Below the pieces are notes generated by a model. It made no database searches. It was given only the letters and a program-made list of their open reading frames with translations, and was not told where the DNA came from. This document shows positions 1-9,541 of a DNA stretch of 64,000 bases, one piece after another. The DNA lies in assembly GCF_002013465.1 (NCBI RefSeq), contig NZ_MAFC01000003.1, positions 124,001 to 188,000 of the forward strand, in the 5' to 3' direction. Numbering within the stretch: the stretch's first letter is position 1; each line of letters begins with the position of its first letter. The stretch is from Mycobacterium sp. D16R12. Its GTDB lineage: Bacteria; Actinomycetota; Actinomycetes; Mycobacteriales; Mycobacteriaceae. A program made the position numbers and the translations under genes.

Positions 1-255
1 ATCGTTCGACAGCAACAGGGTGTACCGAGGACCCAGTGGAGCTTCCCCGGCCTCCCCCGCTACGTCTGAGATGGATTGATCTGCGGCGATGAGAACTGAA
101 GCTGTACTCATGACTGCGAGATTCGCGGAGTTATGCGGCGGAACGGCATCGGAAGCGTGTCGTGTCCATGCACGATCCGTTAATTGCGGCGTTCAGTACG
201 CCAAATGCGTGCTTGCGTCCGTGAATCCCTCAGGCAAACGCGGAGCTAACGGACG
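1..255. other. left edge, no supported gene
   Basis: I find no convincing gene here. One forward frame is open from the first base and stops near base 69, so the tail of a gene entering from the left is possible but cannot be identified. A short forward frame beginning near base 89 looks like chance: its composition is unlike a protein and it runs into the antisense of the cupin gene. Confidence 0.4.
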
Positions 256-657
256 CTACGCGGGCACTCGCGCATCGGCGCGCAACCGAAGTTCCTCCTC
301 CTCGACCAGCACCAACATCGGCTCGCCGGGTTTACACATCATGGTCACCACGAAGCGCAGCGCCGCGTCCGCACGGTTGTTGGCGTCCGAGTAGTGGATG
401 ACATCACCGCCGGGTTCCCAGAACGCTTCACCGGCCTTGACCACCCGCGGTGCTTGGCCTTCGAGTTCGAAGAGCATCTCTCCCTCGACCACATATCCGA
501 ACGCCGGACCGCCCGGATGACGATGCGGTGGCGTACCGGGACTGCCGGCCGGCCACTCGATCTCCACCGTCATCACGTGGGCGTCCGACGGGATCACCGG
601 TGGCGTCACGGTCTGCAGCACCGTGAGGGCACTCATCAGATCGTCGTTCGCCATCAT
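256..657 (-). CDS. small cupin-domain protein
   Basis: A 133-residue single-domain cupin. The first cupin motif lies around residues 41-61 (GTPPHRHPGG with His45 and His47, then GYVVEGEM). The second is around residues 75-90 (AGEAFWEPGGDVIHYSD, His88). These residues usually bind one metal ion, so a dioxygenase, isomerase or sensor role is possible, but substrate cannot be read from sequence. The start overlaps the stop of the upstream reductase gene in an ATGA arrangement, so the two are translationally coupled. There is no signal peptide, so it is cytoplasmic. The family is certain and the specific function unknown. Confidence 0.85.
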   Translation of the reverse strand: MMANDDLMSALTVLQTVTPPVIPSDAHVMTVEIEWPAGSPGTPPHRHPGGPAFGYVVEGEMLFELEGQAPRVVKAGEAFWEPGGDVIHYSDANNRADAALRFVVTMMCKPGEPMLVLVEEEELRLRADARVPA

Positions 658-1397
658 CGGCGGGCCATCCAGTCGGCGAATCGCGTCTCGGTCAGCACGC
701 CGTCATCACCGGTGACCAGACTGAAGTCGTCCACGGGAGTCCCGAAGTAGGTGGCGGCAGAGTCGACCACCACCGGCTTGTCATCACCGCGCGCGTCAAG
801 CACCGCTTGCGCCATTTCGGCGAACGAAAACTTCTCTGGCCCACCGATGTTGATGATGCCGTTGCGAGGCTCGGCCTCCGCGGCGTGAGCCACCTGTGCG
901 GACACATCGTCGACGGCGATCAGCTGAATTCTCGCATCGGGCACGCGAACCTCATCTCCCACAACGAGCGTGTCGGTGATGGCCTCGGCGAATTCCTGGA
1001 ATTGGGTGGCTCGCACGATCGTGTAGGGCAATCCGGATTCGGCAATGATGTTCTCCTGCGCCGCTTTCGCCCTCATGTATCCGCTGTCCGGCAGACCATC
1101 CGCGCCAACGATGGAGAGCGCGACATAGTGACCGACGCCAGTCTGGTTCGCCGCATCAACAAGATTGCGCGCCGAGGCGGTGAAGAAATCCATCACCGGC
1201 CCGTCCTCGAACGACGGAGAATTGACAACGTCGATAACCACATTCGATCCGGTGAGCGCGTTCACCAACCCCTCGCCGGTCAACACATTCGCACCAGAGG
1301 ACAACGACGCCGCGACCACGTCATGGCCGTCTGCGGTGAGCAAAGAAACCACCCGGGATCCGATTTGGCCGGTGGCACCAACAACTGTGATTTTCAT
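654..1397 (-). CDS. NmrA-like NAD(P)-binding atypical SDR
   Basis: A 247-residue Rossmann protein of the NmrA / atypical short-chain dehydrogenase type. The N-terminus MKITVVGATGQIGSRVV carries the GxxGxxG nucleotide-binding motif at residues 7-13, and a YMRAKAAQE segment resembles the YxxxK region. I chose the ATG at 1397 because the Rossmann strand begins there and GAGAAAGG sits upstream; a longer reading frame extends 40 residues further but looks non-coding. Members act as NAD(P)H-dependent reductases or redox sensors of quinones and aldehydes. It is coupled to the downstream cupin and divergent from the LuxR-type regulator, which may control the pair. Substrate is unknown. Confidence 0.85.
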   Translation of the reverse strand: MKITVVGATGQIGSRVVSLLTADGHDVVAASLSSGANVLTGEGLVNALTGSNVVIDVVNSPSFEDGPVMDFFTASARNLVDAANQTGVGHYVALSIVGADGLPDSGYMRAKAAQENIIAESGLPYTIVRATQFQEFAEAITDTLVVGDEVRVPDARIQLIAVDDVSAQVAHAAEAEPRNGIINIGGPEKFSFAEMAQAVLDARGDDKPVVVDSAATYFGTPVDDFSLVTGDDGVLTETRFADWMARR

Positions 1398-1480
1398 TGT
1401 GCGATTACCTTTCTCGTCTCCCCTGCAACGTTCGCAGCTCGGCGCGGGATTCGAACCCTGGAAAGTACGTAGTCGTCGAG

Positions 1481-4321
1481 GTGAATCGGCAGCTCGGTAA
1501 ACTTCCACCCTATTCATCGAATTCGGCGGAGCACTTGGTCAACAGTTACCCGGGATCGCGTTTGCGTGGTCGAGCGCCCGAGTGCGCGTCACTCGGGCGG
1601 CTGATCGCGGCCGCACGGTCGGGCCCCAGTCAGGTACTCGTCCTACGAGGTGAAGCCGGAATAGGCAAGACCGCGCTCCTCGAGCACGCAATCGAAGAAG
1701 CGCAAGGATTTCGCGTGGTGCGCACCGCAGGCGTGGAATCTGAGATGGAACTCGCATTCGCCGGTTTACAACATTTCTGTGGGCCGCTGTCCAACCACCT
1801 CGAGGCGCTGCCCACTCCCCAACGCGAGGCACTCGACATCGCCTTCGGGATAAGCAGCGGACCAGCGCCTGACCGCTTCCTGATCGGGCTTGCCGTGTTG
1901 AGTCTGCTGGCCGCGGCAGCCGAACATCAGCCCGTGCTGTGTGTGGTCGATGACGCCCAGTGGCTCGACCGAGTCTCGTTACAGACACTGGCCTTCGCCA
2001 CCCGGCGATTGGCGAGCGAACCGGTCGCCGCGCTCTTCGGGGTTCGCGGTGGTTCCGACGACGAGCTCACCGGACTGCCCGAGCTCACGGTGGGTGGCCT
2101 GCGGGCGGCCGACGCCGCCGCGCTGCTGGACTCCGCGATTCCCGGGCTCCTCGACGATCGGGTTCGCGACCGCATTGTGGCCGAGACACACGGCAATCCG
2201 CTGGCCCTGTTGGAACTCCCGCGGGATCTGACCACCGAGGAACTCGCGGGTGGATTCGGGTGGCCCGACGGCGGTCGCCTGGCCGGACATATCGAGCAAG
2301 CGTTCCTGCGGCGGGTGCGGCAGCTGCCCGCCGAGACGCAAACGTTGCTCCTCACCGCGGCGACCGATCCGCTGGGTGATGCGGCGTTACTGGCGCGTGC
2401 GTCCGAACGACTCGGAATCTCGATGGATGCGCTCGCACCCGCCGAGGGCGCCGATCTGATCGAGTTGGGCACCCGGGTCCGCTTCCGCCATCCATTGGTG
2501 CGATCCGCCGTCTACAGAAGCGCAGAGCCGTTGGAACGCAGAAGAATTCATGGCGCTCTGGCGGAGGCCACAGATCCGGTAACCGATCCGGATCGCCGAG
2601 CGTGGCACCGTGCACACGCTGCGGCGGGCACCGATCAGGCGACCGCCACCGAACTCGAGCAGTCTGCCGACCGTGCCCAGGCCAGAGGCGGCATCCTGGC
2701 GGCCGCCGCCTTTTTGCAACGGGCCACCGAGCTCACCTCGGATCCGGCACTCCGCGGGTTACGGGCGCTGGCCGCGGCCCAGTCAAAACACGATGCGGCG
2801 GCCTACGATGCCGCCCGCGAACTGCTCGCCATCGCAGACATGGCTCCGCTGGATCCGCTGGCGCGGGCCCGAGTGGCCCGGCTGCGCGCGAAGATCGCCT
2901 TCGCGGAAAGCCGGGTGAGCACGGATGCCTCCACCACGGTGTCCAATGCCGCGATCGGCCTGCTGGAGGCCGCCAAGGACTTGGAGAACCTGGACGACGA
3001 CCTGGCCCGGGAGACCTACCTCGACGCGGTGGGGGCGGCCATGTACGGCGGCCGGCTCTGTCCGCGCGGTGGCGCGGTCGAGGTGGCCGAACCCGCGCGA
3101 CTGGCGCCGGCCGGGTCGCAGCCGCCACGGCCGACAGATCTTCTGCTCGATGGCCTGGCGATGCGGATCACCCATGGGGCCGCGGCAAGCGCCCAGACGC
3201 TGCGGGACGCCCTCGATCTGATCCGCCGTGAGGCCGACCGTCCGGGCAACACCAGTTGGATGTGGCAAGCGTTTCCCATTGCCCTCGAATCGGCCACACA
3301 CGAGGTGTGGGACGACCAGATGTGGCATCACCTCGCAACCCGCGCGGTACAAATCGCCCGTGATATCGGTGCGCTGTCGGTTCTCCCGGCGGCACTGATC
3401 TACCGCGCCGGGGTACATGTGCATGCCGGCGAGCTTGATGCGGCGGCAGAGCTTGTGCAGGAGGCCGACGCCATCTCCGAGGCGACAGGCCACGCACCGA
3501 TCAGATATCACTCGTTGATCTTGGCGGCCTGGCGCGGTACCGAGCCTGAGGCGATCCCACTGATCGATGCCGCCATGCGCGACGGCGCGGCCAGGGGCGA
3601 GGGCCGGCTGCTCGGCGCGATGGGTTACGCAGCCGGCGTGCTCAACAACGGCCTCGGCCGTTACGAGCTCGCGTTTCACGCGGCGCGAAGGGCTTGCGAG
3701 CACGAGGATCTCGGGTTGTACAGCTGGTGTCTTATCGAACTGATCGAGGCGGCCGTCCGCTGCGGCGAGCATGACACCGCCACGAAGGCGCTCGACCAAC
3801 TCGAAGAGCGGGCGCTGGCCGGCGACAGCGATTGGGCCGTTGGCATGGTGGCACGCTCCCGCGCACTGCTCGCCGTCGACGTAGAGGCGGAGACCTGCTA
3901 CCGCGAAGCGATCGAACGGCTATCCAGCACAAGGATTTCCGTCCATCTGGCCCGGGCACACCTCATCTACGGAGAGTGGTTACGTCGCTGCCATCGACGC
4001 GCCGACGCCCGCCGAGCGCTCACGGTGGCATACGAAAGTTTCGCCGGTATGGGCGCCGAGGCTTTCGCCGGGAGGGCGCAGCGCGAGCTTCTCGCGACAG
4101 GCGCGAAAGTGCGGAAACGTTCCGCCGGTTCATCCGCCGGCGCCGCCCAAACACTGACGGCCCAAGAGGCGCAGATCGCCCGGATGGCCGGTCAGGGTCT
4201 GACCAATCAGGAGATCGCCGCCCAGCTGTTCATCAGCTCGCACACCGTGGAATGGCATCTGCGCAAGGTCTTCGCCAAGCGCGGCATCACTTCACGCAGG
4301 CAGCTGCGCAACGGAGTCTAA
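1481..4321 (+). CDS. large ATP-binding LuxR-family regulator (LAL type)
   Basis: About 946 residues with an N-terminal AAA/STAND ATPase: Walker A RGEAGIGKTALLEH near residues 55-68 and Walker B VLCVVDDAQWLD near 152-163. A long alpha-helical TPR-like middle follows, then a C-terminal LuxR helix-turn-helix (LTAQEAQIARMAGQGLTNQE onward, with SSHTVEWHLRKVF). These LAL-type activators couple nucleotide and ligand binding to transcription. The start is uncertain: GTG at 1481 is used, TTG at 1535 has a GGCGGAG upstream, and the frame is open further left. It is divergent from the cupin/NmrA pair, its most likely target. Its stop overlaps the convergent membrane-protein gene by a few bases. Confidence 0.85.
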   Translation: MNRQLGKLPPYSSNSAEHLVNSYPGSRLRGRAPECASLGRLIAAARSGPSQVLVLRGEAGIGKTALLEHAIEEAQGFRVVRTAGVESEMELAFAGLQHFCGPLSNHLEALPTPQREALDIAFGISSGPAPDRFLIGLAVLSLLAAAAEHQPVLCVVDDAQWLDRVSLQTLAFATRRLASEPVAALFGVRGGSDDELTGLPELTVGGLRAADAAALLDSAIPGLLDDRVRDRIVAETHGNPLALLELPRDLTTEELAGGFGWPDGGRLAGHIEQAFLRRVRQLPAETQTLLLTAATDPLGDAALLARASERLGISMDALAPAEGADLIELGTRVRFRHPLVRSAVYRSAEPLERRRIHGALAEATDPVTDPDRRAWHRAHAAAGTDQATATELEQSADRAQARGGILAAAAFLQRATELTSDPALRGLRALAAAQSKHDAAAYDAARELLAIADMAPLDPLARARVARLRAKIAFAESRVSTDASTTVSNAAIGLLEAAKDLENLDDDLARETYLDAVGAAMYGGRLCPRGGAVEVAEPARLAPAGSQPPRPTDLLLDGLAMRITHGAAASAQTLRDALDLIRREADRPGNTSWMWQAFPIALESATHEVWDDQMWHHLATRAVQIARDIGALSVLPAALIYRAGVHVHAGELDAAAELVQEADAISEATGHAPIRYHSLILAAWRGTEPEAIPLIDAAMRDGAARGEGRLLGAMGYAAGVLNNGLGRYELAFHAARRACEHEDLGLYSWCLIELIEAAVRCGEHDTATKALDQLEERALAGDSDWAVGMVARSRALLAVDVEAETCYREAIERLSSTRISVHLARAHLIYGEWLRRCHRRADARRALTVAYESFAGMGAEAFAGRAQRELLATGAKVRKRSAGSSAGAAQTLTAQEAQIARMAGQGLTNQEIAAQLFISSHTVEWHLRKVFAKRGITSRRQLRNGV

Positions 4322-5094
4322 GCCGGAACTCGCGACCGCAATTCGTTCGCGATCTTCTGCAGGGTGTCCTCGGTCTCGGGCGGGCCGGTGAGCATGGCCA
4401 CTGCCAGGTTGTCTCGGGATCCGCCGGGAACCGATGCGAAGGCACATGTCATCGCGATGCGGACCACACGCATTCCGTTTCCGAGGGTGCCGGTCATCCG
4501 CGCGTATGACGTGACGTCGTCGATCGGCTTCCAGGATTGCGCGTCGACCGGCAGTTTCGCGCGCACCTTGTCCTGCGTGGATTGCCCGCACCCGTCTGCA
4601 CACCGATTCGACCCGATCCAGCCGGCCGCTCCGCCCTTGTTGGCCTCGTCCATACACGTGATGCGCTTATCCAGCGGTTTGTTCTCGGTGTGCATGCACC
4701 CCCACCCCGCGGGCAGGTTGAAATTGAACGGCACGTAGGTGGGCATCGAGATGGGCTGGAGCTTTTCGCCCGGCCCATACGTCGCGCCGCCGAGCGACCC
4801 GTGTGACCCGTTCGGAGCGGGGATCGCTCCCGGGGTCGAGCCGGGCGGCGCCGACGTTCGACTCTGCGTCACCGGGGATTCCCCCGGCGCCATGATCGCC
4901 ATGCCCGCAATGCTGCGTTGGGAGCCAACGGTCACGACGGCGGCCACCAGCCCCACCACGAGGATGCCCAGAAACGCCGAAAGGACTATCCAGGGCGCTC
5001 GACGCGGTGGTCGAGGCTCCGGATAGTCCAGTGGCGTACCTTCAGCCGCCCCCTGAGGTTGGATGTCGCCGGCAGGGCGGCTCCAGGGCTCCAT
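4318..5094 (-). CDS. membrane-anchored protein with extracytoplasmic domain
   Basis: A 258-residue protein with a proline-rich cytoplasmic leader (about 1-32), one transmembrane helix at about 33-57 (APWIVLSAFLGILVVGLV), a Ser/Pro/Gly linker, and an extracytoplasmic domain from about residue 100 with several cysteines (GWGCMHTENK, ITCMDE, CADGCG, MTCAFAS), probably disulphide-bonded. This layout is common among mycobacterial membrane proteins of unknown function, and I do not recognise a specific family. It lies just downstream of etfA on the same strand with only a few bases between them, so it may be co-transcribed with the etf genes. Confidence 0.7.
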   Translation of the reverse strand: MEPWSRPAGDIQPQGAAEGTPLDYPEPRPPRRAPWIVLSAFLGILVVGLVAAVVTVGSQRSIAGMAIMAPGESPVTQSRTSAPPGSTPGAIPAPNGSHGSLGGATYGPGEKLQPISMPTYVPFNFNLPAGWGCMHTENKPLDKRITCMDEANKGGAAGWIGSNRCADGCGQSTQDKVRAKLPVDAQSWKPIDDVTSYARMTGTLGNGMRVVRIAMTCAFASVPGGSRDNLAVAMLTGPPETEDTLQKIANELRSRVPA

Positions 5095-5103
5095 GGGGTT
5101 GTT

Positions 5104-6060
5104 TTAGCCCTTGCGGGCCTTCACGGCCTCGGTGAGCTGCGGTGCGACGTTGAACAGGTCGCCCACCACACCGAAGTCGGCGATCTCGAAGATCGGGGCT
5201 TCCTCGTCCTTGTTGACCGCGACGATGGTCTTCGAGGTCTGCATCCCGGCGCGGTGCTGGATGGCACCCGAGATGCCCAGCGCGACGTACAGCTGCGGCG
5301 ACACGGTCTTACCGGTCTGGCCCACCTGGAACTGGCCCGGGTAGTAGCCGGAGTCGACTGCGGCACGCGAGGCACCGACGGCAGCACCCAGCGAATCGGC
5401 AAGCGCCTCGACCACGCTGAACTTCTCGGCACTACCGACACCACGACCGCCGGAAACGACGATATTGGCCTCGGTGAGCTCCGGACGATCTCCGCCGACC
5501 ACGGGCTGGCGCGAGGTGACCTTGGTGGCGTTCTCGGCGGGCGCGGGCACCTCGACGGTGACCTGCTCACCCGCACCGGCGGCCGGTGCGGCCTCGACGG
5601 CACCCGGACGCACGGTGATGACCGGGGCGTCGCCGTTGGCCTGGGCCTCGACGGAGAATGCGCCACCGAAGATCGAGTGCAGGGCCTTGCCACCCTCACG
5701 CACCTCGATGACATCGGTCAGCAGGCCCGAGCCCAGGCGTGCGGCCAGGCGTCCGGCCACTTCCTTGCCCTCGGTGGTTGCGGCGATCAGGATGCCGGCG
5801 GGGCTGGCGGTCTCGGCCAGGCTGGCCAGCAGGTCGACCTTGGGCGTTACCAGGTAGTTGTCGACGACGTCGGACTCGGCGACGTAGATCTTGGCGGCGC
5901 CGGCCTCCTTGAGACCGTCGATCAGCGGCGCGGCGGTGCCGGCCGGACCGGCCACGACGGCCGAGGGCTCACCCAGGACGCGGGCGGCGGTGATGAGCTC
6001 GGCGCTCACCTTCTTCAGCGCACCCTCTGAATGCTCAACGAGCACAAGTACTTCAGCCAT
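5104..6060 (-). CDS. etfA: electron transfer flavoprotein alpha subunit
   Basis: A 318-residue EtfA/FixB protein, full length for the family. The C-terminal FAD-binding half is clear: [50 protein letters not shown] and [20 protein letters not shown]. With EtfB it forms the soluble heterodimer that takes electrons from acyl-CoA dehydrogenases and passes them to an ETF:quinone oxidoreductase. It sits 34 bases downstream of etfB on the same strand, the order of Rv3029c-Rv3028c in M. tuberculosis. There are no unusual residues. Confidence 0.97.
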   Translation of the reverse strand: MAEVLVLVEHSEGALKKVSAELITAARVLGEPSAVVAGPAGTAAPLIDGLKEAGAAKIYVAESDVVDNYLVTPKVDLLASLAETASPAGILIAATTEGKEVAGRLAARLGSGLLTDVIEVREGGKALHSIFGGAFSVEAQANGDAPVITVRPGAVEAAPAAGAGEQVTVEVPAPAENATKVTSRQPVVGGDRPELTEANIVVSGGRGVGSAEKFSVVEALADSLGAAVGASRAAVDSGYYPGQFQVGQTGKTVSPQLYVALGISGAIQHRAGMQTSKTIVAVNKDEEAPIFEIADFGVVGDLFNVAPQLTEAVKARKG

Positions 6061-6094
6061 AACTTTGCTTTCTCGTTTCTGTATTTAGGGGGTC

Positions 6095-6886
6095 TTAGAT
6101 GATCTTCTGGGCAACCAGGAACTCGGCGACCTTGGTGCCGCCTTCGCCCTCGTCGGCGATCTTCTCGCCCGCGGTCTTGGCGGCCTTGGGGGTCGAGGAC
6201 AGCACGGTCGTACCGGCGTTCGCGACACCCACCTCGTCAGCCTCAACCCCGATTTCAGCGAGGGTCAGCACGGCGACTTCCTTCTTCTTGGCGGCCATGA
6301 TGCCCTTGAAGGAGGGGAAGCGCGGCTCGTTGATCTTCTCGGTGACGCTGACGATGGCCGGCAGCGTGGCTTCGACCTCGAAGACACCCTCATCGGTCTC
6401 GCGCTCACCCTTGACGACGCCGCCCTCGACGGTCAGCTTGCGCAGGTGCGTCAGCTGCGGAAGACCCAGGTACTCGGCGATGATCGCGGGGATGGCTCCC
6501 GAACGGCCGTCGGTGGCCTCGTTACCGGCGATGACCAGCTCGACACCCTCGACCTGACCCAGCGCGCGGGCCAGGGCCCAGCCGGTCTGGATGGCATCGG
6601 AGCCGTGCAGGCTCGGGTCAAGCAGGTGAACTGCCTTGTCGGCACCCATGGACAGAGCCTTACGGATGGCCTCGGCGGCCTTTTCCGGACCTGCCGAGAC
6701 GACGGTCACGACCGAGTCGCCACCCTCGCGCTCCTTGATGAGCAGTGCTTCCTCGACGGCACGCTCGTTGATCTCGTCGAGTACCGCGTCGGCGGCTTCC
6801 CGGTCGAGCGTGAAGTCACCGTCGGTGAGCTTGCGCTCTGACCAGGTGTCTGGGACCTGCTTGATCAGGACCGCGATGTTCGTCAT
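6095..6886 (-). CDS. etfB: electron transfer flavoprotein beta subunit
   Basis: A 263-residue EtfB/FixA protein. It shows the family start (MTNIAVLIKQVPDTWSE), the AMP-binding region (IAGNEATDGRSGAIPAIIAE) and the recognition-loop region (LPAIVSVTEKINEPRFPSFKGIMAAKKKE). It partners EtfA in beta-oxidation electron transfer. The start is supported by CGGAG about six bases upstream of the ATG. First gene of the etfB-etfA operon, divergent from the MGLP operon across about 240 bases, as in M. tuberculosis. Confidence 0.97.
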   Translation of the reverse strand: MTNIAVLIKQVPDTWSERKLTDGDFTLDREAADAVLDEINERAVEEALLIKEREGGDSVVTVVSAGPEKAAEAIRKALSMGADKAVHLLDPSLHGSDAIQTGWALARALGQVEGVELVIAGNEATDGRSGAIPAIIAEYLGLPQLTHLRKLTVEGGVVKGERETDEGVFEVEATLPAIVSVTEKINEPRFPSFKGIMAAKKKEVAVLTLAEIGVEADEVGVANAGTTVLSSTPKAAKTAGEKIADEGEGGTKVAEFLVAQKII

Positions 6887-7124
6887 AAGTCTCCGATCGT
6901 CCTTCCTCTTCGCTGTCTGCTAGCTATCTGCGTGGTAGTTCCATGCGCACCCGTATTACGCCGGTCGCACTGTCACTTTTCGTGACTAATCCGGCGAATT
7001 AAGTTACTCACGGGTAATATACGGAGTTCGCCCGTACACCATAGCCGGTTCACCCCTGGTTTCCGGCCTGTGATCTGGGCCACCAGTATTAAGACACGGC
7101 GTTCACCCGATAGCCTGCCAAACG
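6887..7124. promoter_or_regulatory. divergent promoter region between etfB and the MGLP operon
   Basis: A 238-base spacer between two divergent operons, locally AT-richer than its surroundings (around 6985-7030, with a TAATAT near 7015). It must hold promoters for both directions. I cannot assign -35/-10 boxes with confidence. The downstream ATG at 7125 has no clear Shine-Dalgarno sequence, so a leaderless start is possible. Confidence 0.5.
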
Positions 7125-7955
7125 ATGAACTCGCACCTGACCGACCCGCACCCGGCTGACCCTCTTCGCGCAAGCGGCCCATCAGCCGATGACCCGGACG
7201 CCCTGGCGCTGACCGGGGAGCGGACCGTGCCCGGGATCGCCGAGGAGAACTACTGGTTCCGCCGCCACGAAGTGGTGTACGAGCGGCTCAGCAGCCTCTG
7301 TGCCGGCCGCAGGGTATTGGAGGCAGGCAGCGGTGAGGGCTATGGCGCCAACATGCTGGCCGGCGTGGCCGAGCACGTCATCGGGTTGGACTATGACGAG
7401 TCCGCGATCGCGCATGTGAAGGCCCGTTATCCCCGCGTGGACATGCGCGCCGGAAACCTGGCAGACCTGCCGCTCGCCGGCGCAGCGGTGGATGTGGTGG
7501 TCAACTTCCAGGTCATCGAGCACTTGTGGGACCAGGGGCAGTTCATCCGTGAGTGCGCGCGTGTGCTCAGCCCAGGCGGCTCGCTGCTGATCAGCACCCC
7601 GAATCGCATCACCTTCTCCCCCGGGCGCGATACCCCGCTGAATCCGTTCCACACCCGCGAGCTGAACGCCGCCGAGCTCACCGAACTCCTTGTGGAGAAT
7701 GGTTTTTCGGTGCAGTCGATGAACGGTGTATTTCACGGGCCGCGACTTCGCGAGCTCGACGCCAAGTACGGCGGTTCGATCATCGACGCACAGATCGAGC
7801 GCGCGGTCGCCGGTGCGCCGTGGCCGCGGGATCTGCTCGCGGACATCACCGGTTTGACCACCGAGGATTTCGAGATCATCGACGCGGGGGAACGCGACAT
7901 CGACCAGAGCCTGGATCTGGTGTCCATTGCGACGATTCCCGGTGATAGCCGGTGA
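7125..7955 (+). CDS. SAM-dependent methyltransferase of the MGLP locus (Rv3030-like)
   Basis: A 276-residue class I methyltransferase with SAM motif VLEAGSGEGYGAN near residues 64-76, acidic motif II VIGLDYDES, and a post-motif VLSPGGSLLISTPNR. It is first in the three-gene order methyltransferase / GH57 / GT4, which matches Rv3030-Rv3032. In M. tuberculosis these genes are tied to polymethylated glucose lipopolysaccharides (MGLP), cytoplasmic polysaccharides that bind fatty acyl chains. Rv3030 is a proposed sugar or acyl-donor methyltransferase of that pathway. The next gene starts four bases after its stop. Confidence 0.88.
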   Translation: MNSHLTDPHPADPLRASGPSADDPDALALTGERTVPGIAEENYWFRRHEVVYERLSSLCAGRRVLEAGSGEGYGANMLAGVAEHVIGLDYDESAIAHVKARYPRVDMRAGNLADLPLAGAAVDVVVNFQVIEHLWDQGQFIRECARVLSPGGSLLISTPNRITFSPGRDTPLNPFHTRELNAAELTELLVENGFSVQSMNGVFHGPRLRELDAKYGGSIIDAQIERAVAGAPWPRDLLADITGLTTEDFEIIDAGERDIDQSLDLVSIATIPGDSR

Positions 7956-7959
7956 TCGA

Positions 7960-9513
7960 GTGACGGAGAAGGTTCCTGGGCTATTCACGCTGGTGCTGCA
8001 CACGCACCTGCCGTGGCTTGCCAACCACGGGCGCTGGCCAGTCGGCGAGGAATGGCTGTACCAGTCCTGGTCGGCCTCGTACCTCCCGTTGTTCAAAGCG
8101 CTCCGGACGCTGGCGGATGAGGGCCGGGAAAACCTGATCACCCTCGGCATCACCCCGGTGGTGGCCGCACAGCTGGATGATCCGCACTGCCTCACCGGGC
8201 TGCACAGCTGGCTGGCCAACTGGCAGCTGCGCGCCTTCGAGGCCGCCACCATCACCAGTACCGACGCCGAGCCCGGTACTGCCTCGAGCCCGGAGATGCT
8301 GCGGGCCTTTGGAGTTCGCGAATACCGCAGCGCCACAAACGCTCTCGACGAGTTTGACCTGTACTGGCGTCACGGCGGCAGCGGGCCGCTGCGTGGCCTC
8401 ATCGATGCGAAAGCCATTGAACTGCTGGGCGGTCCCCTCGCCCATCCATTCCAGCCGCTACTACACCCCCGGCTGCGCGAGTTCGCCCTGCGTGAGGGGT
8501 TGGCCGATGCCGCCCAGCGTTTCGGACACGCACCCACCGGCATCTGGGCGCCCGAATGTGCCTACGCCCCTGGCATGGAGGAGGGCTACGCCGCCGCCGG
8601 GGTCAACCACTTCATGGTGGACGGCCCATCCCTGCAAGGAGACACCTCACTGGGCCGCCCCGTGGGCGACTCCGATGTGGTGGCGTTCGGCCGCGATCTG
8701 ACGGTCAGTTACCGCGTGTGGTCACCCAAGTCCGGATATCCCGGCCATGCCGCCTACCGCGACTTCCACACCTATGACCACGACACGGGTCTCAAGCCCG
8801 CCCGGGTCACCGGGCGCAATGTGGCTCCGGAAGCCAAGGCGCCGTACGACCCCGAGCGTGCCGACGCCGCGATCGACGTCCACGTCCGCGATTTCGTGGA
8901 TACCGTGCGCCAGCGCCTCATCGCCGAGTCCGACCGGATCGGGCGGCCCGCGCATGTCATCGCCGCCTTCGACACCGAGCTGTTCGGCCATTGGTGGTAC
9001 GAGGGGCCGATGTGGCTCGAACGTGTGCTGCGCGCCCTGCCCGAGGCCGGTATCCACGTGGGCACCCTGGAGCAGGCGCGTGAACAGGGATACGTGGGTA
9101 AGCCCTTCGACTTACCTGCCAGCTCATGGGGTTCTGGCAAGGACTGGCACGTGTGGAACGGCGAGAAGGTGGCCGATCTCGTGCAGCTGAACAACGAGGT
9201 GGTCGATACCGCTCTCACCGCGGTGGACAAGGCCCTGAGTGAACAACCCGCGCCGCATACCCGAAATCGGGTGGCCGATCAGATCCTGCGCGAGGCACTG
9301 CTGACGGTGTCGAGCGACTGGCCATTCATGGTCAGTAAGGATTCGGCCGCCGACTATGCGCGTTACCGCGCGCATCTGCACGCACACGCAACCCGTGAGA
9401 TTGCCGACGCACTGGCAGGCGGCCGGCACGATGCGGCAATCCGGTTGGCGGACGGTTGGAACCGCGCGGACGGGCTGTTCGGCGCGCTTGATGCTCGGAG
9501 GCTCCCGCGATGA
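7960..9513 (+). CDS. GH57 alpha-glucan branching-type enzyme (Rv3031-like)
   Basis: A 517-residue glycoside hydrolase family 57 protein. The N-terminal LVLHTHLPWLANHG is the conserved HxH(P) start of the GH57 barrel. The nucleophile motif WAPECAY gives Glu199, and FDTELFGHWW gives the acid Asp338. Rv3031 is regarded as the branching enzyme that builds alpha-1,6 branches in MGLP. GTG at 7960 was chosen, four bases after the preceding stop, because the HTHLP strand follows directly; an in-frame GTG also exists at 7942 inside the upstream gene. Middle member of the MGLP operon; cytoplasmic. Confidence 0.9.
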   Translation: MTEKVPGLFTLVLHTHLPWLANHGRWPVGEEWLYQSWSASYLPLFKALRTLADEGRENLITLGITPVVAAQLDDPHCLTGLHSWLANWQLRAFEAATITSTDAEPGTASSPEMLRAFGVREYRSATNALDEFDLYWRHGGSGPLRGLIDAKAIELLGGPLAHPFQPLLHPRLREFALREGLADAAQRFGHAPTGIWAPECAYAPGMEEGYAAAGVNHFMVDGPSLQGDTSLGRPVGDSDVVAFGRDLTVSYRVWSPKSGYPGHAAYRDFHTYDHDTGLKPARVTGRNVAPEAKAPYDPERADAAIDVHVRDFVDTVRQRLIAESDRIGRPAHVIAAFDTELFGHWWYEGPMWLERVLRALPEAGIHVGTLEQAREQGYVGKPFDLPASSWGSGKDWHVWNGEKVADLVQLNNEVVDTALTAVDKALSEQPAPHTRNRVADQILREALLTVSSDWPFMVSKDSAADYARYRAHLHAHATREIADALAGGRHDAAIRLADGWNRADGLFGALDARRLPR

Positions 9514-9541
9514 ACACGATCTTCGCCCGAGAGGCTCATCA

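Noticed and set aside
89..394. Short forward frame at the left edge
   Set aside because: It overlaps the cupin gene antisense and has no recognisable motif or ribosome site.
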